A DNA stretch of 64,000 bases, from NCBI GenBank assembly GCA_030448085.1, contig JAUJNU010000001.1:1-64000 (forward strand), written 5' to 3'. Below the pieces are notes generated by a model that was given only the letters and a program-made list of their open reading frames with translations, did not search any database and was not told the DNA's origin. A program made the translations under genes and the position numbers. Positions 56,193 to 64,000 of this stretch are shown one piece after another. The stretch comes from Actinomycetota bacterium. GTDB lineage: Bacteria > Actinomycetota > UBA4738 > CADDZG01 > WHSQ01. Within the stretch, counting starts at the first letter, position 1. Each line of letters opens with the position of its first letter.

Positions 56193-56420
56193 TCGTGACC
56201 ATCCTGCGGGTGGCATGGCTGGTCCCCCGGACCTGACCATGCCCCTGCGGATGGCCGCGGGGATGCACCATGGCGGGGAGACCTAACAGGTTCGTCCTGA
56301 AGCCAAGGTGAAGACGGCGCGCCGTGAGAGGGCACCGTCAGGCGGACTCGGCTATCTCGATGCGGCTTGGCTCCGGTCACTTTCCGCGCGACGGAGGTGC
56401 CGGGCGAGTAGATTCGGGGC

Positions 56421-57795
56421 GTGAGCCGCAGAGCTAGCAACATAGGGGCGTTGGTCTTCGTCATCCTATTGGCCGCGTTCTTGAGCCGGCCGCTCTTCTC
56501 GCCCACTCGCACCACCTCTGCCCAAGGTCCGCCCGTCGCCGAGGCGACCCCTTCCCCCCAGGCTCCTGCCGAGACGACGACCACCGTCACTCCCGAGCCT
56601 GAGCCGACCGACCCGACTACGCCGCTAGACACGACCTCGACGACGATCCCGCCGGCCCCCCCACCCAGCGAAGGGGGCGACTTCCTCGCCACCTACCCCC
56701 GGGGATGTCTAGGTGGGGCAGCCCCCCCCAACCCCGGCCTCGTGGCGGCTCTCTCCGGCGGGACGGTGACGGTGGCACCTCCAGGAGGGGCCCCGATCGC
56801 CTCCTTCGCGGCCCCAGAGCCGATCGGATGGAGCGCCAGCGGCCAGTATCTTGCCGCCGGGAACGGCAAGTTGTTCAGTCCGAACGGAGTTCCCGCCGGC
56901 TCCCTGTTCGCTGCCGGGGTGGATCGCTGGGCCTGGTCGCCGACCGGCGACTGTGCGGTCGGCATCGTGAACGGCGCCCTCCATTTCGGGGTGCCGGGGG
57001 GCGAGCAAGGGGTTCTTCTGAACGCGAACGTCAAGGACTTCAGCTTCTCGCCCGACGGGCGGCTCCTGGCGCTCGTCCTCGATGAAGGGGCGGATGAGCC
57101 CGAGCCGGTCCTGTATGTGGGCCGGCTGGCCTCCGGCAGGCTCGACGCGCAGACCGACTTCCCCCCGGGGACTCCCGCGGTGAAGCTCTTCGGGTGGACG
57201 GGTGACGGAGGCAGGATCCTCTACGGGGTCGCCGGGGAAGGCGTCGCCAAGAGGGTGCCGGTGCAGGTAACCCGGGTTGGGGCAGGGGACGATTCCGGGC
57301 GCAGCAGGACCCTCAACCTCCAGGCGATCCCTCATCCGTACAACGCCCGCGGATGTGGTGAGCGGACCGCGATGATCGCGGGCGACGGACCCGGCAGATA
57401 CCTGCGGTTCGCCGAAGCAGGATCGGGATTGACCCCGCCCCCGAGAAGGATGTCGCCGTCGCCTGTTCGCCCGACGGGGGTCTCATAGTCGCAGTGAGGT
57501 CCGACGACGCCGCTACCGATGCGGGACGCTTGGTGCTCCTCGACGCCGAGGGTCGTTTCGATCGCCCGTTGTCGAGTGGGCCGTTCTCTGACGAGCACCC
57601 CTTGTGGGGCCCGGCGGGGTCGGGCGTCCTGTTCGTGAGGCGCCCGCTAGACGCCGGCAACCCTCAGGTGTGGTTCCTCCCGGAAGGGGAGACGGCCCGG
57701 TTCACCGGCCTTGCCGTCTCGAACGTCCGCCAGAGGAACGGCCGGTACGGGTACGAAGGGTGCTCGACTGGAGCGGGGACGGGACTGCGCCGTAG
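56421..57795 (+). CDS. Membrane-anchored beta-propeller-like protein (frameshifted)
   Basis: The GTG start at 56421 gives a signal anchor (NIGALVFVILLAAFLSRPLF), a Pro/Thr-rich linker of about 65 residues and a domain of repeating WD40/TolB-like blades, for example AAGVDRWAWSPTGDCAVGIV, VKDFSFSPDGRLLALVLDEG and LFGWTGDGGRILYGVAGEG. Slips near 57430 and 57760 lead through ACSPDGGLIVAVRSDDAATD and SDEHPLWGPAGSGVLFVRRP to VLDWSGDGTAP and TAG 57793-57795. About 455 residues. It probably binds a partner outside the cell; no function is assigned. Confidence 0.72.
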
Positions 57796-57843
57796 CCGCA
57801 CCGCCAGCTGGGTTCGCATCGCATCGAGCATGAGGAGGCACAT

Positions 57844-58225
57844 ATGACGAAGAGGGTAATCGCTACGCCCAGCGCGCCCGCCGCGGTCGGCCCTTACTCG
57901 CAGGCGATGGAGGCGGCGGGTCTGCTCTTCTGCTCGGGCCAGATACCGCTCGACCCGGCCACCGACGATCTCGTCTCCGGTTCTATAGAGGAAGAGGTCC
58001 GCCGATGCCTCGACAACCTCACGGCGGTGCTCGAGGCGGGCGGGTCGAGCTGGGACCGGGTCGTCAAGGTGACGGCGTTCCTCACCAGCATGGACGACTA
58101 CGCGCCCTTCAACGACGTCTATGCCGGCTATGTGGGGATGAGCCTCCGGCTCGGGCTGCGTTCGCAGTTGCCGCCCTTCCCAAGGGGCCAGGGTGGAGAT
58201 CGAGTGCGTCGCCCTCACCTCGTAG
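57844..58225 (+). CDS. ridA: RidA-family enamine/imine deaminase (two frameshifts near the end)
   Basis: ATG 57844 follows aggaggcac. The protein has the RidA pattern: PSAPAAVGPYSQAMEAAGLL, FCSGQIPLDPATDDLVSGSI and VVKVTAFLTSMDDYAPFNDV. Slips near 58138 and 58188 restore PPARAAFAVAALPKGARVEI and ECVALTS with TAG 58223-58225, about 126 residues, including the substrate-binding Arg of ARVEIE. RidA hydrolyses reactive 2-aminoacrylate and related enamines from pyridoxal-phosphate enzymes. Confidence 0.88.
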
Positions 58226-58240
58226 GACGGCCGCTTCAGG

Positions 58241-58456
58241 TCAGTTCTTCTCGCCGACCACCTGATCGCCGAAGACGATCTTTACCTCGCGCTCCTGGGA
58301 CTGTCCTGAAACCGGCTCGAGCCCGGCCTCCTCGGGTGTCTCGGCGTCGGTCTTGTTCACGTAGTTCTCCAGTTTGCTCATGAGGAACAGCAGGCCCATG
58401 ATCACGAGGGGCCACATGATCAGGACCGATAACAGGAACAGCTGATAGGGGGTCAC
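58241..58456 (-). CDS. Small single-pass membrane protein
   Basis: I choose GTG 58456 (VTPYQLFLLSVLIMWPLVIM) rather than ATG 58504, because the latter overlaps the divergent peptidase start. This gives 71 residues: one long hydrophobic segment, then a charged tail (KLENYVNKTDAETPEEAGLE) ending in FGDQVVGEKN. No family is recognised. Confidence 0.55.
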   Translation of the reverse strand: MTPYQLFLLSVLIMWPLVIMGLLFLMSKLENYVNKTDAETPEEAGLEPVSGQSQEREVKIVFGDQVVGEKN

Positions 58457-58464
58457 GAACAACA

Positions 58465-59665
58465 GTGTCTCAGAGCGTGGGCGATCAGGCGGTAGATCTG
58501 GCAACTCATCTCGATCGGGACCGGCTGACCGGCCGGTTGCAGCAGATGGTGCGGATGGGGTCCGAGAACCCTCCGGGCCTCGAAAAGGAGGTCGCGGAGC
58601 TCGTCGCCTCGTTCTGCCGTGAGGTTGGCCTCGAGGTGACCTGCTACGAGGGGGAGCCGGACCGCCCCAGCGTCGTGGCCCGTCTCGAGCGTGGTGAGGG
58701 CCGACGCTTACCTACTGCTCACACATCGACGTCGTCCCGGTCGGAGACCCGAGGCTGTGGGACCGGGACCCTTTCAGCGGTGACGTCGAGGACGGCAGGA
58801 TGTTCGGGCGGGGCTCGGCCCGACGCCAAGGGTCCCGTGGCTGCGGCGCTAGAGGCGGTGGAGATCCTGCTGGCGACGGGTACGCCTCTGCGGGGGACGC
58901 TCGAGCTGGCGTTCGTGGCCGACGAGGAGACGATGGGGTTCAAGGGGGCCGGTTTCCTGGTGAAGGAAAGGATCCTCGAGCCGGACGTCGCCATCGTGGG
59001 TGAGCCCACCTCCTTGAGGCTGGTCCGGGCGCAGCGGGGTGCGAACTGGTTCCAGATCCGCACGAAGGGCGTCGCCGGGCACGGCTCCGCCCCCGAGCGT
59101 GGCGTGAGCGCGATCAAGCACATGGCCGAGATCGTCCTGCAGCTGGACGCCCTCCTCCCGGACGTGACGCATGACCTTCTGGGGGGCCGAGCCTGAACGT
59201 CGGGACGATCTCCGGGGGCGCCAAGGTCAACATCATTCCCGCCGGGTGCGTCATCGAGGTCGACAGGCGCAGCATCCCGAAGGAGTCGGCTGAGGACGTG
59301 ATGGCGTCGGTAGACGCCGCGGTGACGCGGCCCGCGACCGCTTCCCCGACCTCGACGCAGAGGTGGAGCTCCTGTTCCAGGCCGACCCCTTCGAGGTGCC
59401 CGAAGACGCCACGGTCGTCACGGAGGTGCACGGAGCTCTGACCGAGACCCTGGGCAGGCCCGCCGAGATCATCGGCTTCCGGGGAGCCTCCGATGCCCGG
59501 TTCCTGCGCGACACGGGAGCGGACGTGGTCGTGTGCGGCCCCGGGGACATCGCTGTTGCTCACACGGCGCATGAGGCCATCGACCTCGACGAGCTCGCCA
59601 CCGGCGCCATCGCATACGCGCGGGCCTTCGCCCGCCTCCTCGCCCCCGACGGCGGGGCCAAGTGA
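58465..59665 (+). CDS. M20-family metallopeptidase/deacylase (four frameshifts)
   Basis: GTG 58465 starts a protein of about 400 residues of the ArgE/DapE/CPG2 family. It has MVRMGSENPPGLEKEVAELV and, after slips near 58715 and 58825, the zinc-ligand region HIDVVPVGDPRLWDRDPFSG and GRMFGRGS-DAKGPV. ELAFVADEETMGFKGAGFLV has the catalytic Glu-Glu and AIVGEPTSLRLVRAQRG follows. Slips near 59190 and 59335 lead to VNIIPAGCVIEVDRRSIPKE and FRGASDARFLRDTGADVVVC. It removes acyl or amino-acid groups. The trpD GTG start overlaps its TGA, yet a tryptophan role is not obvious. Confidence 0.83.
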
Positions 59666-60683
59666 GCGACTTCTCGTGGGGCCAGACGATCACGGGGCTC
59701 CTGCACGGAGAGTCGCTCTCGGAGGAGACCGCCGCCGCGGCGATGACCGAGATCATGGACGGCGCCGCGACCCCTGCCCAGGTGGCTGGGTTCGTCGTCG
59801 CGCTGAGGGCCAAGGGCGAGACGATCGACGAGATCGTCGGGCTCGTGCGCACGATGCGTGCGTTCTCGCAGCGCGTCCGCGTCGAAGGCGAAACGCTCGA
59901 CACCTGCGGCACGGGAGGCGACCGGAGCGGGACCTTCAACGTTTCCACCGCGGCAGCGCTCGTCTGCGCCGGGGCTGGGGCCCGCGTTGCCAAGCACGGG
60001 AACCGGGCGGCATCTTCGCCGGCTCGGGCCGACCTCCTCGAAGCGTTAGGGATCAAGATCGATCTCCCTGCCGCGGGGGTCGAGGCGTGCATAGCGGAAG
60101 CAGGGATGGGGTTCTGCTTCGCCCCTTTCTTCCATCCGGCGATGCGTCACACCGCCACCTCCCGGCGCGAGCTCGGGGTGGCGACCATCTTCAACTTCCT
60201 CGGGCCGCTCACCAACCCCGCCGGCGCAACGCCGAGGCCCTCGGCGTCTCGGACCCCGCCATGGTCGAGCCGATGGTCGGGACCCTCGGCCGCCTTGGGA
60301 GCCGAAGGGTGATCGCGTTCCACGGTCACGGCGGCCTCGACGAGCTCGCCCTCTCGGGCCCGTCGCAGGTGACGGAGCTGCGCGACGGCAAAGTGACCGA
60401 GTGGTCCCTTGACCCAGCCGAGCTCGGCTTCGGGCGGGCCGGGACCGAGGATGTCGCTGGAGGGAGCGCTGAGGAGAACGCGGTGCTCGTCCGTCGGGTG
60501 CTCGCGGGCGAGGCCGGCCCCCGCCGAGACATCGTCGTTCTCAACGCCGCGGCCGGCCTCCTGGCTGCGGATCTGGCCACCGATATGGCCGAGGGGGTCG
60601 CGAAGGCGGCAGAGGCCGTCGACTCGGGCCGGGGGAGCGACGCCCTGGCGCGCCTCGTCGAAGTGTCCAACAGGCCACTCTGA
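59662..60683 (+). CDS. trpD: Anthranilate phosphoribosyltransferase (frameshifted)
   Basis: GTG 59662 overlaps the preceding stop. The protein of about 340 residues has the PRPP-binding loop DTCGTGGDRSGTFNVSTAAA, KHGNRAASS, FAPFFHPAMRHTATSRRELG and FNFLGPLTNPAG. After a slip near 60228 it continues EALGVSDPAMVEPMVGTLGR, VIAFHGHGGLDELALSGPSQ and DIVVLNAAAGLLAADLATDM. It joins anthranilate to PRPP in tryptophan synthesis. No other trp genes are near, so this trpD is unlinked. Confidence 0.92.
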
Positions 60684-60731
60684 GACTTCTGCCCAGCCCA
60701 AGGACCGGGCGTTTTCGAGGGACGCTCGGCC

Positions 60732-61529
60732 TTAGGGAGCTCCCACCTCAAGTGACGGTTCCGGCGGCCTCAGCTTTCCCGCCCGCCGGTCCCGCTTGGT
60801 CTTGGCCCGGTGACAGCGCCCAGCGCGGCGTGAGGTTCGCGTGGGACGAGGGGCCCCCTGCGATGCGCGGCTCGATGTGATCCGTCTCGGTTCTGAAGCG
60901 GTTGCCGCAGTCGGTGCAGGCGACCCCATCGAAGGCCGGGGGGTCACCCAGCTCTAAGGCGATAGCGACCTCGACGGGGATCGACCGCGACCAGCGCCGG
61001 AAGTGGCGGAGGTCCTTGCCGTCGTAGGAGACGCCCGAAAGGAACGCGTCACGAGCGATCTCCCGGGCCACCTCGGGCGGCACCGGCCCGACGCCGGGGA
61101 TCTTGCAGACCTCGCCCTCGCGCACGTCGGTCCAGCCTCTCTTTGCCACTTCGTAGCTCACCAGCACGACCAGCTCGGGGCGCCGGGCGCGGCCCGTGCT
61201 CGAGCCCGACAGGAGCCGGGCGTCGCCTGATCCAGGGAGATGTCGCCCTGTCTCAGGGCCGCGTCGAGCTGGGCTGAAGCGGCCAGGACCTCACCGGTCG
61301 CAGCCGTCTCCTTGGCTTTGCCGAGGGAGGTCCCGGTGAGCTTGGCGAGCTCGTGGTGGTTGTCGACCTTCCGGGACAGGGCCGCGACACCGAAGGCCAC
61401 GAGTCGTTGGGCTCTGGCGTAGGACCGAAGCTTCGCCCGGGCTTCGGGCATGCTCATGAGCTCGGGCTCGAGATCGGCATTAGCCTTCTCGAGCAGCTCG
61501 ATCGCCTCGTCTACGTAGCTAGCCTCCAT
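60732..61529 (-). CDS. 13E12/DUF222-like HNH endonuclease domain protein (frameshifted)
   Basis: ATG 61529 is preceded by cggagaatcaaaggc. The N-terminal helical part (EASYVDEAIELLEKANADLE, KLRSYARAQRLVAFGVAALS, ELAKLTGTSLGKAKETAATG) is of the DUF222 type. After a slip near 61220 it continues LVSYEVAKRGWTDVREGEVC to an HNH zinc finger (CTDCGNRFRTETDHIEPRIA, SHANLTPR). A slip near 60800 restores CHRAKTKRDRRAGKLRPPE and a stop at 60732. These genes are numerous in actinobacteria; in Mycobacterium tuberculosis several are SOS-induced. The nuclease function is inferred. Confidence 0.78.
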
Positions 61530-61570
61530 GCCTTTGATTCTCCGCAGACACTGTGACGGTTTCGGGTTCT

Positions 61571-63250
61571 CTACGAACCCCTCCCCGATCCCTGCCAGAT
61601 CTGGGTGCGGTCGGAGCTTGGCCCGACGCTCTGCGCCCGACGTTCGGAGCGCGACGAGAAACGGGAGCCGGGGCGGGTCCCCACCGGCATGTGCCAGCCA
61701 TTCTGGGCGTGCAGGATGCGCCTCACCGGGGTGCCTGCGCAGCCACGAGAGGATCGTCCGCGCGTCCCGCTGTGTGGCCGCGTCGACGTGAACCGGGGGA
61801 CGGGCCCCTCCGGCTCGGACCAGAGGTTCGGGCGCGGTCCGTCGTGAAGGTCGGTTGCCGACACGAGCTTGCCGCCGGAGATGAGGAGCAGACGATCGCC
61901 GACCGCCAGAGCGACCTTTCCGGCCGCGACGAGGGCGCTCACCTCCACCGCCCGGGCCAGCGCCCGCTCGAGGAGCGCCGCCCGCTCCCGTAGCTCCGCT
62001 GCCTCCTCGAACCGTTCTTGCCGCGCGAGCTTTGTCATGCGAGCGAACAGCAGGTCGAGGATCGCGCCGTGGTCGCTCTTGATCCTCGTGTCGAGCTCGC
62101 CGACCTTGGCCTTGTGAGCCTGGGGGTCGGGGCCGGAGCAAGTGCCCAGCTCCGAGAACGCACAGCCACGGCACCGGGCGGGCTCCGAGCAACGATGGAT
62201 CGTCATCGCGTCGCGCAGGCAGTCGATGAGCGAGCGCACGGTCTTCATACTGGGGAAGGGGCCGACGTACGTGCTCCCGTCCTCCTTCGGCGCCTTGGCG
62301 GCGGCGACCCGGCCGCTCTTCGCTGACGGCGAGACCTTGAGGTACCAGGACCCGCTCCTCTTCCCGGCCCGGTTGTAAGGGGGCGTCTCCGCGGCGATGG
62401 CTCGCGCCTCCGCAACCTCTGCCTCGAGGAGCGTCGGGTAGAGCTCCACGTTCACCTCTTGCGTCTCCCGGAGCAGGTCGCGCATCTTCCGCCTCGGGTC
62501 GCCGAAGAAGTAGGACCGGACCCGGGAGCGGACATCCGTCGCCTTGCCGACGTAGAGGGTGTTCCCGTGCGGCCCGATGAATCGGTAGATCCCGATCCCG
62601 CGGGGGAGCTTCTCCGTCAGCTTGATCTTGCTGAACGTGCCGTCCAGCTTGGTCCCGGACAGGGCCGCCAGGTCCTCGACGGTGGTCACCCCGAAACCAG
62701 CCACCCGCTCGATCAGATGGTGCAGGACGTCGACGGTTGCCAGTACGTCGGCGAAGGCACGGTGACAGGGCTGGTGGGCGCAGCGAAGATGACGCGCCAG
62801 TGTCTCGAGCTTGTTGTTGGGGACCTCGCCCTGCAGGATCTTTCGCGCGAGGAGGGCGGTGTCGAGGACGGGGTTCGTGAGCGGGGGGTAGAACGACTTC
62901 CTCAGCGCGACGTTGAGGAAACCGATGTCGAACCGGGCGTTGTGCGCAACCAGCACGGCGCCCTTCGCGAACTCGAGGAACGAGGGCAGCACCGCTTCGA
63001 TAGCGGGTGCCTCTGCCAGCATCGTGTCGTCTATGCCCGTCAGGAGACGGATGACGGCCGGGACCGGCTGCCCCGGGTCGACGAGGGTCTGGAACGTCCC
63101 CTCGACCGCCCCCCGTCGAACGTTGACCGCGCCGATCTCCGTGATGGCCGAGTCCGCAGGGGAGCCGCCGGTGGTCTCGAGGTCGACCACGCAGAAGGTC
63201 GCATCTGCGAGAGAGGTGCCGAGCTCCTCGAAGGACCGCTGTGCAAGCAT
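61571..63250 (-). CDS. DEDDh exonuclease fused to a UvrC-like GIY-YIG domain
   Basis: ATG 63250 starts a protein with an N-terminal DnaQ-like exonuclease: FCVVDLETTGG (ExoI DxE), LVAHNARFDIGFLN (ExoII) and HRAFADVLATVDVL (ExoIII HxxxxD). A UvrC/Cho-like GIY-YIG domain follows (GIYRFIGPHGNTLYVGKATD, RVRSYFFG), then a Cys-rich segment with CSEPARCRGCAFSELGTC and a UVR-like helix pair. This architecture matches M. tuberculosis Rv2191. The frame listed ends at 61571, but near 61795 a shift to VDAATQRDARTILSWLRRHP looks more natural, so the true C-terminus differs. A LexA box lies 13 bases upstream. Confidence 0.88.
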   Translation of the reverse strand: MLAQRSFEELGTSLADATFCVVDLETTGGSPADSAITEIGAVNVRRGAVEGTFQTLVDPGQPVPAVIRLLTGIDDTMLAEAPAIEAVLPSFLEFAKGAVLVAHNARFDIGFLNVALRKSFYPPLTNPVLDTALLARKILQGEVPNNKLETLARHLRCAHQPCHRAFADVLATVDVLHHLIERVAGFGVTTVEDLAALSGTKLDGTFSKIKLTEKLPRGIGIYRFIGPHGNTLYVGKATDVRSRVRSYFFGDPRRKMRDLLRETQEVNVELYPTLLEAEVAEARAIAAETPPYNRAGKRSGSWYLKVSPSAKSGRVAAAKAPKEDGSTYVGPFPSMKTVRSLIDCLRDAMTIHRCSEPARCRGCAFSELGTCSGPDPQAHKAKVGELDTRIKSDHGAILDLLFARMTKLARQERFEEAAELRERAALLERALARAVEVSALVAAGKVALAVGDRLLLISGGKLVSATDLHDGPRPNLWSEPEGPVPRFTSTRPHSGTRGRSSRGCAGTPVRRILHAQNGWHMPVGTRPGSRFSSRSERRAQSVGPSSDRTQIWQGSGRGS

Positions 63251-63263
63251 CGGTAGAAACTAG

Positions 63264-63277
63264 CGAACAAGTGTTCG
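63264..63277 (-). promoter_or_regulatory. LexA (SOS) box upstream of the exonuclease-GIY-YIG gene
   Basis: CGAACAAGTGTTCG is a perfect CGAAC-N4-GTTCG inverted repeat 13 bases before the ATG. Repression of the minus-strand gene by LexA is the simplest reading. It could also affect the divergent membrane protein gene starting at 63356. Confidence 0.78.
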
Positions 63278-63355
63278 TATCCGCAAGCACCGAGGGAGAA
63301 TTGGGCCCTGAACCCCCTTGCGCAGCGGTAGCGGCACGTCCACAATCCTGGCGGG

Positions 63356-64000
63356 ATGGAGTCAGCGAGGGGCGCTTCTCAGAACGTTCACAAGATCGTG
63401 GCGACACTCATCGCCCTCACCTCGGTGCTGGGCGCCTTCGCCGCATGGCGGGCGTCCGTCGCCGGCAGCGCGGCGACGGGGGCCGAGCGCAAAGGGTTCG
63501 CGGACGACGCCGCGGCGAAGATCGCCCACGGCAACACGCTGACCTCGGTGGACCGGAACTTCCGTTACTTCGTGAGGGCCGAGGCATACAAGTCCATAGC
63601 CGAGACCCTGGGAGAGCAGGCGGGGAGGGCGACTGGAGATGACAAGGGGCAGCTCGAGGATGACGCCTACGCCTACGAGCAGTTGGAAGACATAACGCGA
63701 GCCGCTGTCGAAGGGGACGCCATAAACCCCGACGGCACCCTCAACCTCGAGAGGAAGTTCGAGATCGAGTACGGGTTGGCGGCCAGCCAGCAAGACCTCG
63801 ATTCCTCGAGCGACTACGCAGAAGCGGACGCCCTTCACCGAAAGGGAGAGCGCCTTGTGGGCCTCACCGCTCTTCTGATAGCTGCGGCGTTCTTCCTGAC
63901 CCTGGCCGAGGTCTCGAAGACCAGGGCGTATCGCTTCTACTTCGTCGGGGGAGTCGTCGTCCTGGCGGCCTCCACGTTCCTTCTGTTCAGGGTCGAGTTG
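63356..64000 (+). CDS. Membrane protein, cut by the window edge
   Basis: The frame from ATG 63356 is open to base 64000 (215 codons) with no stop. It has an N-terminal helix (IVATLIALTSVLGAFAAWRA), a soluble helical section of about 130 residues (FADDAAAKIAHGNTLTSVDR, YAYEQLEDITRAAVEG) and two C-terminal helices (LVGLTALLIAAAFFLTLAEV, FYFVGGVVVLAASTFLLF). The layout resembles DUF4337-type proteins, but the match is loose. Function unknown. Confidence 0.7.
   Translation, partial: MESARGASQNVHKIVATLIALTSVLGAFAAWRASVAGSAATGAERKGFADDAAAKIAHGNTLTSVDRNFRYFVRAEAYKSIAETLGEQAGRATGDDKGQLEDDAYAYEQLEDITRAAVEGDAINPDGTLNLERKFEIEYGLAASQQDLDSSSDYAEADALHRKGERLVGLTALLIAAAFFLTLAEVSKTRAYRFYFVGGVVVLAASTFLLFRVEL

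Overview
The window is GC-rich DNA that reads as an Actinomycetota (high-GC Gram-positive) chromosome. Evidence for this: a SigA/HrdB-type sigma factor, the GlgE maltosyltransferase pathway, an actinobacterial-type thiosulfate sulfurtransferase (CRIGERSS loop), LexA boxes of the CGAAC-N4-GTTCG type, a DtxR/IdeR-like box, a 13E12/DUF222-type HNH protein and a bacterial type A RNase P RNA. No prophage, insertion sequence or CRISPR array is visible. The species cannot be named from the sequence and is probably an uncultured lineage. Many genes carry single-base frameshifts, often near homopolymers. The protein fragments on both sides remain conserved, so I treat most of these as consensus errors rather than decay. 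They are very uneven: glgB, mak, treS and glgP are shattered, while glgE, treY and glgX are intact.

Layout. 0-9.6 kb: sulfurtransferase, aldehyde dehydrogenase, thiI with a stand-alone AsnC/Lrp ligand domain, the principal-type sigma factor, a secreted protein, superoxide dismutase, a GCS2-family ligase and an NlpC/P60 protein. 9.6-26.4 kb: tRNA-Val(TAC), a broken ATP-grasp gene divergent from a PfkB kinase, a TreT-like glycosyltransferase, an epimerase, a UbiA prenyltransferase with a membrane partner, a patatin, a UvrD-like helicase with a LexA box over its start codon, secreted and copper/calcium-binding proteins, a DMT permease, typA and a second NlpC/P60 protein.

26.4-45.9 kb is a large alpha-glucan/trehalose island: GH57, glgB, mak, treS and glgE on one strand with start/stop overlaps, divergent glgP, then treZ with an S66 peptidase, and glgX with treY. 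It encodes the TreS-Mak-GlgE-GlgB route to glucan, the GlgX-TreY-TreZ route from glucan to trehalose, and phosphorolysis by GlgP.

47.7-53.1 kb is the most interesting system. A cobalamin riboswitch followed by an intrinsic terminator precedes five tightly packed genes: a secreted alpha-toroid protein, a secreted membrane-anchored DUF4430-like protein, and the T, fused A-A and S components of an ECF transporter. The two secreted proteins correspond to the two domains of animal transcobalamin/intrinsic factor, here as separate genes, which suggests a surface vitamin B12 capture system feeding an ECF importer.

53.3-64 kb: rnpB, a DtxR-like box before a Tat-exported two-domain multicopper oxidase and a ZIP metal permease, a beta-propeller protein, RidA, an M20 peptidase overlapping trpD, an HNH protein, and a DEDDh exonuclease-GIY-YIG fusion preceded by a second LexA box. 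A membrane protein gene runs off the right edge.
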